Assembly (NCBI GenBank): GCA_004154925.1
Contig: QJNS01000023.1
Span: 248,001-312,000, forward strand
DNA length: 64,000 nucleotides
DNA from: Monosporascus cannonballus
Taxonomy: Eukaryota > Ascomycota > Sordariomycetes > Xylariales
Direction of reading: 5' to 3'
Part shown: piece by piece, positions 34,813 through 46,879 of the stretch
Layout: each line of letters begins with the position of its first letter
How positions within the stretch are numbered: position 1 is the first letter of the stretch
Notes under the pieces: generated by a model
Told to the model about the DNA's origin: nothing
What the model saw: only the letters and a program-made list of their open reading frames with translations
Database searches by the model: none
Made by a program: the position numbers and the translations under genes

Positions 34813-35311
34813 ACGGTAACCCTTAAAATAATTCGGATAACGAAAAAGATTATTAGCTTCTTATCGAAAGTAATAAAAAGAAGCAAAATAAGGAAAAAAA
34901 TAATAACGGCATCCGGCTTACCCCTTGTAAACGTAACAAAATCGACTTTTTTACTTACGTAACTTTTAATAATATATTCGTATAACGTTTTCGCTTACGT
35001 AATCATATTTTTTAAACGCAAAAGTTCCAGATATTAACCCGTAACCGAAAGCGCCCCCGCCGGCAAACCATTCCCAGCCTACCATCGTCGCACATTTTAA
35101 ATAATAATTAAGAGTTTACGGAACCCGCCTTTGCGAAATTCGAAAAATGGCCATTTAAAAATGCGTATTTTAAACATATAACAGAGAACGGCATAACGAC
35201 CTTCCAGCTGCAGTTTAATTAGGATTTCTGTACAAAATATGGACGCGGGACCAGAAATCGCCAGGACCCGGCTAAAAGCCGCGGTTCGGCAAAGCACATA
35301 CAAATAACGAA

Positions 35312-35480
35312 AGCCGCATTCATAACAGAGGAAGATAACCTTTTTATCAAATTAAAGAATCAGGGGCTATTTTAACAAAAGACCCATAAGCAGTTTACGG
35401 AAGCCTTTCCAGGGCGGAATAAGGGGACCCTGTAGGTGCGATACTGTACGAAACTGAAAAGGCGTGCCAGCAAAATTAGC
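35312..35480 (+). pseudogene. SANT/Myb-like DNA-binding domain relic
   Basis: The plus strand reads KAAFITEEDNLFIKLKNQGL, stop, QKTHKQFTEAFPGRNKGTL, stop, VRYCTKLKRR. This fits the fungal SANT/Myb-like pattern TEEDD.LI.LKEQGL.W..I...FPGR..GTLQVRY.TKLK. Both stops are TAA/TAG where Trp/Gln codons are expected, consistent with RIP. No complete gene remains. Confidence 0.55.
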
Positions 35481-36330
35481 AATCCATAGGACGGGCTAAG
35501 CCGGCCTAAGTAAAGTTAAACACAGCGAATGGTTTATCTGGGGAAGTAACAGAATAATATCTGTTTTAGATAAAGGGTTTAAGGTTAGTCGTGTTATTTA
35601 CTTATATATACACCATGAATAAAGTTTTTACTAAATAAATTGTACTCCTTATACTTTCCTAGCCGCGTACCTTGGCTCAAGCCAGATAATATTCCTAACA
35701 GTTTTTCATTATCGCGAAGCCAGTTATCCTTTTAACCAGGCGGCGTATACGTATCCCAGGCATAGTCGGCGTCTCTTTTGCTTTCGGGGGTTTAGGCCAT
35801 GAACAGCGATTATACTAAACGTTAGTAAAGTCCGAGTTAATAAGGAGCTTCCATATTCAACTTTTGCGATATTACTAGGCGCATTTGTATCGGGAAAGAA
35901 TTTGTCTCAAAGGCTATGTTCTTGTAAGCCGACGCCCAATAAAATCTGTAAGGTACTAACCGTTTTGATCGTTAAATTCGGGGTATATTATTATGCCACA
36001 TAAGATACCTTGGATATCTATAGGACTATGTCGACCGAAGAGCTGTCGTCGGCACCAAGATGTAGCCGCCAGCCCTCGTGCGGCTAATGTTGCGGTCGGG
36101 TTTAAAACCCCGCGTAAGGCGGGCGTGCCGCAATTATCTAATCAGCGCCACACTGGTTGCACCTACTCTTTCAACCCCATCAGTATTTCCCGTAATGTCC
36201 TGGAACATTTCCAACAAAATCTCTTATGTAATGCTTATAATCGTGCTTTCTTTAAGTTCCAGTTAATGACGATTTCCGCTTGCTCAGATTTAGAGAGGAA
36301 GGAAAGGCTGTCTGATTTGCATTAGGTATT
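35481..36330. other. non-coding or unrecognised stretch
   Basis: Moderately AT-rich. A 110-residue frame at 35993-36325 (+) is not recognised; it could be a gag remnant, since a protease relic follows on the same strand, but the sequence gives no positive support. Confidence 0.35.
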
Positions 36331-36700
36331 ACCGGGCCTGGTAGATGTCGCCGATAGACCAATACAAACGATGGTTCTTGTGGACGGTGGAGCAAATGGA
36401 ATCGCCTTCCAGAACTTTGCGCGTAAAAATAAGTCACCATTAAAGCAGCCATACAGACCTGTAGGTTCGAAATTGTGGACGGACGACAATCTGTCGCTGG
36501 ACAAGTCACGCATATCGTCCGGTTTCAGTTTGAGATACAGGGACATCAAGAGGAGCTGCCTTGTTTTGTAACCAAGTTTAACGACCACCTAATCGTTCTG
36601 GGGATTCCTTGGCTTTAGCTACACGATATTTCGACGTCATGGCGAGAGAACAGCGTCGCTTTCGCCTCTGCGCTATACCCTCCAATCTACCAGGGATCTG
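36330..36700 (+). pseudogene. retroviral-type aspartic protease fragment of a gypsy-like element
   Basis: The plus strand reads LVDVADRPIQTMVLVDGGAN, then GIAFQNFARKNKSPLK (VDGGAN replaces the active-site V/LDSGAS). After a frameshift near 36560 it reads FVTKFNDHLIVLGIPWL, stop, LHDISTSWRENSVAF. The last part is the typical ...HPIILGLPWL..H...WD end of a gypsy protease. It abuts and slightly overlaps, antisense, the 3' end of the NACHT gene. Base composition is balanced, so it is much less RIP-mutated than the big islands. Confidence 0.7.
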
Positions 36701-39700
36701 TCCATCTAAGCGCCAGGATAGTGCATAAAGGTGTCAGGAAAAGAGCCACGACTCCGGTAGTGAAGGTCGCTGGCACGAAAGCATTTTGTAGGTTATCAGA
36801 ATGGCCGTTTAGCCAAGCTGGTATGAACCATACTCCACCTGCGGCGAAAGCAATCAAAATAGAGCCCCAGATCAAGAAAAGGATACCTAGTATAAAAGGT
36901 CGTTCCTCAATATGCATGCCAAAGGCCGTCCATTCTGAAAGGATAGGACCGTCAATTCGAATAGGAAGGGCTTTTGTCAAATCTTTCCTAGTCCCACAAG
37001 CTTCTGGGTAAAGAAAGTAGTACCAAACCTTGCCGTTGGGGAAAGTGTCCCTGATCCATGGCTTCGGTTCGAACTCGTATTCCTCGTATTCCTTGTCCGA
37101 GTTATTTGGATAGCGCTGCTGATCTTTGTGTATGTCGATGTAATAACGAAGGAACTCGGTTTTTGAGCCTTGAGATTGGAGCCGGAAACTCTTAAACTGC
37201 CCATGTGTTAGCGAGTATACGTATTCTATGGGCCAAAATGGATTCAGGTAGAGCGATAGCCATCCAAGGATTTCATATTCTAGATACGGTAACTTACCCG
37301 ATAGAACTTGATGCCAACTGGGCGCTTGGCTCGTCACGGCGCATACTATCTAACGGAAAGACATTCATAGGCCCGGCGGAGTGACTTGAAAGTTGTCTTA
37401 TTATCAGGACTAGGTTCCACGATTCGGGCAATAGATTGATTATGGCCAATGTCGACACTGACGAAGCGGACGGGACTCCTAAAAGTGGTAATCGACCCGA
37501 AACCCCCCGTTGTGTTTTCGGTCGGGCGTTCCCCCTCCTTTGACCTATCATCTGCTTTAATAGCGCCGACTTGTTCACCGTTTGATTTCCGTGATACGTG
37601 TGTGGGATGGTCCTAAGGATTGCCGTTGTTACCTGAGCCGTGCTGCGCCGCAGTCTGAACCCCGGAGTGTTCCTGCTCGTCGGCTTCCCAGACGTATCTG
37701 AGCTCTACATTCATTTCAATCTTTGGTGATTTTCGTCCGTGTACATACCTTTTGTCTCAAAATGTGTCTTCTGGGACAGCAAAATGCGTATTAGAGTTGT
37801 GTCATGGAGCAAGACGGCTTCACGATTCGACAGTATCCAATTGGACTTCGGGGCAGATTTGCGAACGGTGATCAGCTTGGGAAATAAGGCTTCTGCCAGG
37901 CGGGTCGGGACATCATCGTAGATACGACGGCATCGCTGCAAAATGTGGCAGATTAGTTCAAGCACTATTGAATAGCGACAGTCTTAGATCACATGGAGAA
38001 CATACGGAGGCCGCAGAATACACTCGAACGCGGCCGTGGCCTAATTCATCCTCTGGTTCAGCTAACGGCCACCATGATAAACGGGCTCCAACAATGTGCT
38101 TAATACCACGTTTGAAACAGTCCTGGGCCGCCGAAGCGAAATCTCGAGTAAAAGAGATGTCATAGTCGTAGCCGTGGGACGCTTCGAAAGATCTTTGCTC
38201 GGAGAAGAGTGCCTCCTCCGTCTCCTGTGAAACATCCTCTTCGAGCCAGTGGGGTGTCACTCTCTTGTCGTTATCGTTGTTGTCGGCCGTCATCGCGTTG
38301 CCTACCAGACAGGGAGGTGATGCCAGACATACATCACCATCCGCTACCCCAAGTATATCGAGGGCGGGTTTTGGCGCTGGTGTTCGAGGGATTGGGTAAC
38401 CTCTGACCAAGATTGGGCGGCAGAAGACCGGGAGGCCGGAGCCAACCCCACGACTGCTGAAAACGAACCTCATGCAACAGGTCCCTACTACCATTGCCGC
38501 TGGAGTCCCTTCGTTTTGGACCCTCACATTGAAATCCTCAACCCTAGGGTCGCAGGCCACGAGGCCTTGACTTATCGGCGATGATCGTAGGGCCGAAGCC
38601 AACCACCCGATTTGTTCGGCTATCTCGGATACGAAGTATCTGTCGCCGGTGATGGAAATAGAGCATGAAGATGGAGGCTGAATACAAGCTGCAAGTTGTG
38701 CAGTTTTCGGTCTCGGCAACCGGGGTCCGAGGCCAGGTTTGTTGAGTTGGTATAACTTAGGCTCCGGCAGCTGGTCTAGAGAAACCCTGTCAGTGTTGCA
38801 TTTTGTGAAATAATTGTATCAGGTCTCACAATAACATTCCTGGCCTTTGGGGAGAGTGATAAGCTCCTGCAACAAATGAACAATGGGCTCCCCTGTGACT
38901 GGCCAGGTTTGGCGCATGTACTCCATCACCGTCGCAGCCTGAGCTCCGTCCCATGAGCCTGTTAAGCAAACGACTTTTTCTAGAACACCAGAGAGAGGAT
39001 AGGCGCAGTTGTGGTGGTGGATAAAGTGTACGGGGTCCCAGTCGAGGTTAAATGTCATCCTAACACGCGACAGCGGTTGTCGACGGCTGATTTTGCGTAG
39101 CGGCTCATGCGCCAGCAGTTGCTTTCGAACCGTGGCGCCGATGTCGAACATCAAATTAGAATCTCTGAATACCAGCCGACCATGTTGACCTATCTTGGAT
39201 AGAAGCCACTGATAGGCGTCTGATTCTCGAATGATCTTTTCGTACTCCGGTAACTGACCAAGTATTGGCTCTGGGGCGGTTGCAGCTGCTGTGTCAACAT
39301 CCCCGCAAAGATCCTCTTGGACAGGGGCAACGCTAACTGGCTGCCCTGATTCTTCGTCCCCCACATTTGGTGGCTCAATGCGATCAGCCCACTCGGCGAC
39401 CATGGCCGGATCAAATGACTGTCGCGATTTCTCATCCTCCTCTTCTTCATCTTCTTCACTAATCGATTCTTCGTGATCCTCATTTTCGTCGCCTCCCACA
39501 TGGTCTATCTCCGGGGTATTAGAGGTCAATAGTGTGATCATTTCACTACGCATATAATGTTAGAGCGCGAAGCTTTGCGGAAACTTGTACAGTCACACCT
39601 ACTTCCGCTTCCAATAAAGATCGACGGCTGCTCCCCATTGAAAAGGGCCGGAAGACTCCCCGTGCAGCTTCCATGCAAAGGCCTTCAACAAATGATCGAA

Positions 39701-42700
39701 GTATTTCGAGGTCATATCTATGCTCGAAGGAGAAATATCCCTAGCGAGCTGATCGGTGAAAACCTGGATGTAACGTAGCTTTAGATCATCTGAGGTGGAG
39801 TCGATGGAGCATGTGGTTTCTGCATCACTGTGATCCGTAGCGATGTGCTCCTCGGTTTCGGCATCAGCATGGAAATTGTTCCCCGCGACAGCCCCGTTGT
39901 GGTCGGTTCCCAGTCCCAAATGTAGTGTTGTGTCCAGTCTCGACACTTCTGGGATACTGGACGCCGGAAGTAGGCTTTCCGCTTTGGTCCTGGCTTCTGA
40001 AGTGACCGTTGTCAATAGGCAGGTTCCTCGGCTCCGGTTGTCCCTATCGAAAACGGAAGAAACAGACGATTGCGGCGGGCTCCCGATACTACTCTCATCA
40101 TGGACATCGCCATAATCCGCCTTGGGATCCTCTTCAATGGGGCTCTCGGTAACACTCATACCAAAATTGTTAGCTTTTGTGTCGGCTCCTGTCGCGAGAT
40201 CATCCCCATACTCGCTCCCATAACCCTTGCCGATGTTGATATGGGAGGCAACATCATCGTGTCCACTCTTAGGTTCCTTATGAGGCTTGCTTGTTAGTAT
40301 AGCAGGGTCGTCCGTGCCCGGCTTCGTCTTGCGAGTCTCCAACACTTGCACCTCCAGGTCTTCGGCTCCCTTCCACCGGCCCTGGTTCCTAACCGGATTG
40401 AATACAAGAGCCGATGCATATGTCTTGAGTGGAGCATTCTCAATAACCTCTCTATTCTGGAGAATAAACCGGCATAAGTCCTGCACAAGATCTAGTAATT
40501 CGCCATCGGATAATTGTTCCTATATTGATCAGTTTCACTCTTAATTAAAGCGTTAAGATCGAGACTGACTCTTAGCAAGCGCTCCAGTCTTGTCATCGAG
40601 AGAATAGCGTCCCCTACGTGTTGAATGAGACCCAAAGCCTCGAGCCAGTAAAGGAATTTTTCTCGAAAGAACTGGCCGACCATATCGGCCTCATGAGGGC
40701 CAACTTGGTCACCAGAACGGCTACTGCTGTAGACATCGCAGAAATGGCCGATCCAGTGGACGCAGGAGTACCGTATGGCCGCTAACGGATCGGGGTCTGG
40801 TGCCTTGATTTCGCCGATTAGGAGTCCGGGATGGTGCAAATTGTAGATGTCCCGCTGTAGCGTTGACATGGCTTGTAAGGACCGCGAGAAGATGGCGTGG
40901 TGGCCGTCTGTGGGGCCGGAGGGGAAGATTGTATTGCTTGCTTTATCGCTCAAATAGTCCTTGACTGATGGATGAATGAAGTAAACGTAATTGTTTCGGA
41001 TAGTAAGGAACGAGCCGCACATTTTGACAATTCTCATCAAGTCTGCCAAATAAGTGATCCCATCTTGGAAGCCTGCTAGGACCTGGAGCTTAAGCAAATG
41101 AAGTGGACGATAGGCAAGGGTAGCAGTTGAAAGAACACGATAACAGTATTCCCGATGTTTAGGTTTGAGATGCCGTATCTGCTCTATCATTCGGTCGTAG
41201 AGTTCCGTTAGGCCACTCGGAATTTCCTCAAGTACCTCCAGCACTTCCCCAACCAGAATATCCTGCAGCTCCACGAACACGAATGCTGCCCATAGAAAAG
41301 TTCCGTTAGACTTTCGACGCATAACTTCTCGTACTTGGTCCCGCCGGGTGGCCAGGATGTTCTCTTCCAACGTATTTCTATTTTGTAATGGCCAGAGTTT
41401 CGATGCTTTGAAATTAATGTAGGCATCAACGGCATGAGCCACCTGTTCTGCGTTCTGTGTCAGCTCGAGACTGAGCTTCATCCCTGAATTGTCCAGCTTT
41501 AGCTGCTGCTCGATATCAGGCCTATTACGGCTAGAAACGATCCACTTGACGCGAGGCGATGCAGACGAGTTGTGAACGATAAACTTAAGAAGCCGCTGCA
41601 GGTCCAGCCCACATTCGTCGAGCGCGTCGATCACGATGTATGCCCACGACAGGCTTGCGTCGCGCAGCATGCCTTCCAATACTTCTGATAAAGCGATAAA
41701 GGCGTTCGCGCTCTCAAAGAGCTTCAGGCCGGCCGTATCGTAACGTTTTCGTAGGTGCGAGAGGAGCGATGGGTTTCGGACGCCGAGGAGGTAGATCAGG
41801 CCCCTTAATACGGCCGTAGCGTTATTAAGATCCGAGTTTGTGCCCTGGCAGAAGAAGTAGGAGAGGACGGTAGTAGACTGCTGGTGTAGCTGCTTCAACT
41901 GCCCTAACTGCCGCTCCAGCTCATCAACGATGGCAATCAAAAGCATTGTTTTTCCCTTCCCCGGATCCCCCTTGATCCATAGCAGCCTGGCCTCGTCGTT
42001 ATTGCGCCATCGCCGGAAGTCCTCGTGCTCCAGGATCCAGCCAGACGAGTCCTCCAGCAAGCCGCCTTTGGTCTGCTTAATACGCTCCTTGTTATTGCGG
42101 GGGTCGGTGATCCACAAGTGCGCAAGGCAGCGCTTATCTTCATCTGTCAAATATACGAGAAAAACATTAATATTATTCGAGTCGAAGCTTTCCCTTCGAT
42201 AAAGGAAGAATAATATTCGAAATGTACTAACCACTTTGTATAAGTACCGGCTTTTTCCGTGTTATCTTCGGCGGAATCTCAGACAAGAGTCCCTTGGTAT
42301 AGGCAGCAGCCATGGCCGCAGCGTACGGTTGCCATTCCTTATTTTTATGTTCATCTCCATAGTCGCAGACTCCCCGAATGACGCCGACGGGAATGCGGTT
42401 CATAGTCCCAACTGCCTCCATCTCCAAACCGATGACGCCGTGCTTGTCTCTCAACTTATTCCGTTTTTGGGCATTCTTTATCAGCTTCTCTCCCGATCCT
42501 ATCGGCCCGTACCATACTCGAGCGCGCATATCGTCCGGTCGCCTCTGCCGTTCTACTAGTCGCTCGGTCCCGCTATCGTCGACTAGGTAGAGCTTATCTC
42601 GCTCTTGTCCGGGGTCGACAAACGTGCCACTGGAGTGCTCTTTGTGTTTGATTGTCTCGTAGTACGGCAAGAACGCTTCTGCATCCTTTGGTGCTTTGAG

Positions 42701-43192
42701 TTTGATGCTACCGATCGCCGATCGGACGACAGTTTCTGTGCTGGCCAATACGTGTCCGAAGCGCAGAGGTTGAAATCCGTCCTTTGCGGTCTCTTTACCC
42801 AAGTCGTAGGCTATGAGGCCCGCACTCTCACCCGTGGGGAGACCGACGAGAACGTCGCCTAGACGGATATCGAGCGGTGGACTTTGCGTAAGATTGGGAA
42901 GGCCGGCGGCGACGCCAACCAACAGGCCGAACCAGAGGTTGGGGAAGAACTTCTTGACCTGGCTGGCGAGGGCGGCAGCGGAGCCCGTGCCGTATTCTTG
43001 ACCTGCCGGAAGGGTTGCAACTATGACATAATGTCCACACATCTCACCAGCTTGGAACACATAGTCATCGCCGCGGCCCATGGGAAATCTGCCTTGGTGC
43101 CTTTTATCCAACATATGTAATGCAGCTTGTGCCTCGATCTCAAGTGGCGCGAGCCATGCGACAGTATAGAGCTCGGGATCTAACTCGGCCAT
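36687..43192 (-). CDS. PNP-NACHT NLR-type protein with fused C-terminal two-membrane-helix module
   Basis: Nine-exon minus-strand model: 43192-42232, 42143-40570, 40519-39603, 39545-38830, 38775-38006, 37935-37749, 37704-37633, 37551-37355, 37292-36687, about 1999 residues. All introns are GT-AG and phases match. Residues 1-320 form a nucleoside-phosphorylase-like domain (YTVAWLAPLEIEAQAAL, GVAAGLPNL, GVIGLEMEAVG). Residues 321-845 contain the NACHT NTPase, with Walker A GDPGKGKT at 379-386 and Walker B VIDALDECG. A linker (IENAPLKTYASALVFNPVRN) follows where such proteins often enter WD40 or ankyrin repeats. Instead an acidic linker leads to a fungal region of unknown function (AYQWLLSKI, FNLDWDPVHF, EIAEQIGWLASALRSSP, YPIPR, SWWPLAEPEDELG). 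The end has two membrane segments in about residues 1930-1995. The exon 8/9 junction is the weakest; without it translation stops at 37346. Inferred role: allorecognition or immune-type signalling. Confidence 0.72.
37936..38005 (-). other. intron 5 of the PNP-NACHT gene
   Basis: 70 nt with consensus GTATGT donor, ACTAAT branch site and TTTTGCAG acceptor. It joins VYSAAS to RCRRIYDDVP in phase 0 and is strong support for one continuous C-terminal gene. Confidence 0.8.
40520..40569 (-). other. intron 2 of the PNP-NACHT gene
   Basis: 50 nt, GTCAGT...ATATAG. Removal gives RLERLLREQLSDGELLDL and avoids the in-frame stop at about 40492. Confidence 0.75.
42144..42231 (-). other. intron 1 of the PNP-NACHT gene
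   Basis: 88 nt, GTTAGT...TTGACAG. Removal joins PVLIQS to DEDKRCLAHLW, giving the usual linker between phosphorylase and NACHT domains. Confidence 0.85.
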
Positions 43193-44140
43193 CGCGCGCA
43201 GGTTAGCCAGGCGTCTTTATAAGGATAGGCTTTGAGAGCAAATAAATAAAGTAGTATCAGAATGATTCCTCCTGGACCATAAAAAGAGTGCTGGGAGCGG
43301 TGGTTGTCGATAAATTGTGAGGCCTGGTTTCGTAACGGTCGTTGTGCGGCTGAAGAACCCCCGCCGTGTATCGAGGCTGATTGGATAACATCACGTGCAT
43401 GACGCTATTGGCTCGGCAAAGGATTATATCGCGCATGAGGCAACCCATGAAAAGCGTGTCGCCATGTCCTTCAATGGTGACGCGAGATTTGACGCGAGAC
43501 GTTCCGCTACGCGTTTCACGCCCTTGATTATTATCCTGCTCAGGGCAATATCTATGGGCTAACGCGAAGGACCTGTTGGGTCTGGCTTCAAGGTACCACG
43601 GCCCACTTTACAAGGCAGACAATCGGCTGTCGGGAGCCACGGCTTGGCGGTCTAAGGCCGTTTCTGCCCCAGAAGCTGGAAGTTCTACCCTACAAAGAGG
43701 CTGAGTAATATTACAGTGCATTTTCCCTGGCCGCCAGCGCCTCGCACGCCTCAGAAGTTGAAATAAGGTTGACCCCGCTTAGGCATGGGCTGAAACGGAG
43801 TACCAGATTGCGTTCTGATCTGCCAGTTTCCAGGGCATCTCGGACCGAGCCGGGTCTTCCCATTTAGCGTCGCCAGCGGATAGGTATACATGAAGTTCTG
43901 AGGGGCTTATGTAATGGGATATCAAGAGTTTCCGGGTAGGTTGAACGCGTTATGTGGCGCTGGGCATAGCCACTTGTTAATGTCACCACGTATACCGCTA
44001 GCCTTTACTAACAGCGGGGCCTACACCGCCACAAGAACCACTTATTATGCACATCATGTCCATTTTCAGATCTTCCAATGGATGTTCATAACCGGCAAGG
44101 TCGGGTGGATGGATTGCGCGCCAAGATTGCGCAAAAAATA
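43193..44140. other. upstream DNA of the NACHT gene, no further gene seen
   Basis: GC-balanced, only short frames. It presumably contains the promoter of the minus-strand NACHT gene. Confidence 0.45.
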
Positions 44141-45780
44141 GGACGAAAGAAAAGCTGGGCTACGAGGAACCATAATATACTTACTCGAATTCCTCCATTT
44201 ACGTTCCTAAGCTAATTATTTAGCCTTGTTAAAGCTTTATTCATATTTTGCCCGGTTAACCAATTAATCCATATATGCCTAAAACAGTTATTATTAAAAA
44301 AAGCCATTATTATATATTCGTCCTATTTCGCCTTATGCCGCTTTATATCCTGTCGTTTAAATACCCCCCGAAGGTTTTGCTGAAGCTGCGGACGTCGAAT
44401 TATTAACCATAATTCCCTTCGGCTTTAATTGGGAGATACCATTAAATAAGTCCATAACGGTATCCGCAGCCCTACTAAACTTTGCCCCTTGTAAGCGTTT
44501 GTTCCTTCGTTACGGTATAGGGCGGCCTAAGGTGATAAATTTGGGGCATTTGGTCCAATGCTGTATCGTGGACAACCGATCTTGGCTATCGTCTAAATAA
44601 TTCGTTCTACGAGATATGCAAAAATGAAAAACGTCCATTTATACGGTACCTTGGAAGGCGTAATCCCGCTACCCTATAAAACCCATTCGTTAATATACGG
44701 GATAACCGTACAGATAGTAATCATAGCTAAATAAAGGCTGTAAGTTTTCGTACTCCTCATTTTTCGTCTTTTTTGCATTAATTTTCCTTTGCCTTTTTTA
44801 ATATACGTAATAATATTTTAAGCTTACCCGCATATAAAACGTTTATTTTAAGATAATCGCCAATCGATCGTATAATATATCTGGGATCGATTAATTAATT
44901 AATTTTTTCTTATACGGTTTTAGCCATATTATAACTTTATATAATATATCTAGGACCTCCGCTTTACGAGATGGCGTGGACGGCGCCCATAATAGGTGGT
45001 ATCCAATATGCCAATAGGAAAGGCAGTATCGAATATGAAAGGCGGTATCGAATGTGGAAGGCGGCGTCGGATTAAAAAGGCGGTATCTGATCAGGAAGGC
45101 GGTGTTGATATGGGTAAATGTCTAACTGAATTATATAAGCGATAAAAACGGGTCATAATAGTTCGAAATTTATTACATATTTATCTTTTTATTATGACCT
45201 AACGCCCTTGGCGCGGCCAGACCACCAGAACGAAAAATGGAGCAATCTTGGGGGAATTCGAATTACGTAACAAAAGGATCCTTGGGATCGCCGTCGAGCC
45301 CAACGAAACAAAATTAATCAGGATTAAATAGAAATATATAAATATATTTATTAACTTTCTTATAATCTAAATAATTATTAGCCTATAATATAATTTGGTT
45401 ACCTAAATCACCCTTAGTTATAATAATTTGCAAAATTAATATTACCCCCGTACTTAAAAAAACTTTAAATACGGATTATGTAAGCTATTTTTAACGTTAA
45501 TCCCTTAAGCCTTTATCGGTTTTATATATTTTATAATTTTATTACTTTATCTTAAGTTAAATATAATATTACTTTTCGGTAAGTAACGTTAATATAATAG
45601 GTTCGAAATTTATTTCCTTTCGTTATCTAACCCCGTACGGAAGCCAAATCGTCTTCCAACAAATCCGTACCTTAGCTCCGTAACCACCACCATTATTATC
45701 TTATTTTTTTCCGGGTACGTCGCAATTACATCTCCTAATAAGGCGAATCAGGGCTATTCTTAAGGAAGGTAAGAACCGGT
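44141..45780. other. moderately AT-rich repeat relics
   Basis: No gene. It contains the 19-bp minisatellite at 45021-45115. It also contains a stretch from about 45120 to 45330 that might be an LTR end followed by a short ATG frame (MEQSWGNSNYVTKG), which could be the start of a retroelement gag. That reading is tentative. Confidence 0.35.
45021..45115. repeat. 19-bp minisatellite, five units
   Basis: Units begin at 45021, 45040, 45059, 45078 and 45097 and follow AGGCGGTATCGAATRTGRA with a few differences. Confidence 0.85.
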
Positions 45781-46009
45781 CTCGGACCGTCCCTAATACA
45801 TAGATCAGCAGCAACAATACCTTGGCCTTCTGGGGTTCGCCTGCACTGGCGGCGGTACAATCTTTCGTGAATTTCTGTTGGCTCCAGAGCCAGCCACACC
45901 GATGCCAACGTGTTACGAGAACAGGGGTTCTCGTCTCAAGAAGACGTTCTTTAAAGCCTAGCGTAGGATCGCAACGGCTAAACCTCGGCCAAGGTTCTTG
46001 GCCGCCTAA

Positions 46010-46047
46010 GGTGATCTAGGTGATCTGGGTGATCTGGACCAGATCAC
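46010..46047. repeat. GGTGATCT tandem repeat ending in a perfect 19-bp palindrome
   Basis: GGTGATCT-type units are followed by GTGATCTGG-A-CCAGATCAC (46029-46047), two perfect 9-base arms with one central base. Confidence 0.8.
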
Positions 46048-46456
46048 ACAGATCCAACAGATCCACGATACACTCATTGAAAGACGGAAAGATATATAAC
46101 AAACCAGTTTCCCATATAGATAGCCACCAACTTAGTTTTCGCTCCTTAGCTATCAATCTAAGTTTTTAATCAGAGGCATCGTTCTCTAATTGAGGGAAGA
46201 GTCCGTAAATCTCTTTAACGAACAGACCCATAAATCATTCCTCGTCCTATTGTTACCTGCAAATCAAGACCCCATTTCGGATACTGCTCATACCTCCAGG
46301 TGGATGTATGACAGGTTCGTTACACAACGCTCCCCAGCCCCGCGCGATAACCGCCCAGAAAGTCCGACGCAGACTTCATCGCATAATCATTCGGGTAGTA
46401 GCGAAAAAGTCTATCCATTGTCGAACGTGCTCGCGGAGGCCATGGCTGGCGGTTCA

Positions 46457-46875
46457 TTATCATGGAGCGGATGAAGCGATTCATTAGACGTGACGGAAAG
46501 GATCTAGCCAAGTCGAATGCGAAGGGTAGCTCCCCAAAATATGGCACCGTCTCCTCGTCGGCGAATTCATCACAAGGTACTGAACAGCGGTAACCTCTCT
46601 TTTCCTCGCTAACAAGCTCTAGTAAACACCTTCCTCCGCCTTAACCATGCCGCTCCATCGACCACAGCAGCCCCTCTCATCCTACAATCAGCAGCATATG
46701 CTTCCGCCCTCCTTCCTCCAGCTTACAAATCTAGATACAACATTGCACACATCTCTAGACAATAGTGGCGACAAGGCTGCAGAGATACCCCAGGCGGCTA
46801 CAGGTGACCAAGCGGCAGACATCAGAGGCGGCTGGAAACATTATGAACTGAGGAAAGGAAGTCTTAGATCATCCT
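46457..46875 (+). pseudogene. possible 5' part of a gene cut off by AT-rich repeats
   Basis: A frame starting at the ATG near 46464 reads MERMKRFIRRDGKDLAKSNA and continues through KGSSPKYGTVSSSANSSQ to a possible GTACTG donor near 46577. A second stretch after 46620 is Pro/Ser/Gln-rich. Basic MER.K.FIRR starts followed by Ser-rich linkers are common at the N-termini of fungal NLR proteins, but that is only a resemblance. GC-balanced DNA ends abruptly near 46880 in AT-rich DNA with no continuation. Treat as a candidate only. Confidence 0.3.
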
Positions 46876-46879
46876 ATGG

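Noticed and set aside
43914..44141. 75-residue plus-strand frame
   Set aside because: Isolated short frame with no motif and no splice context.
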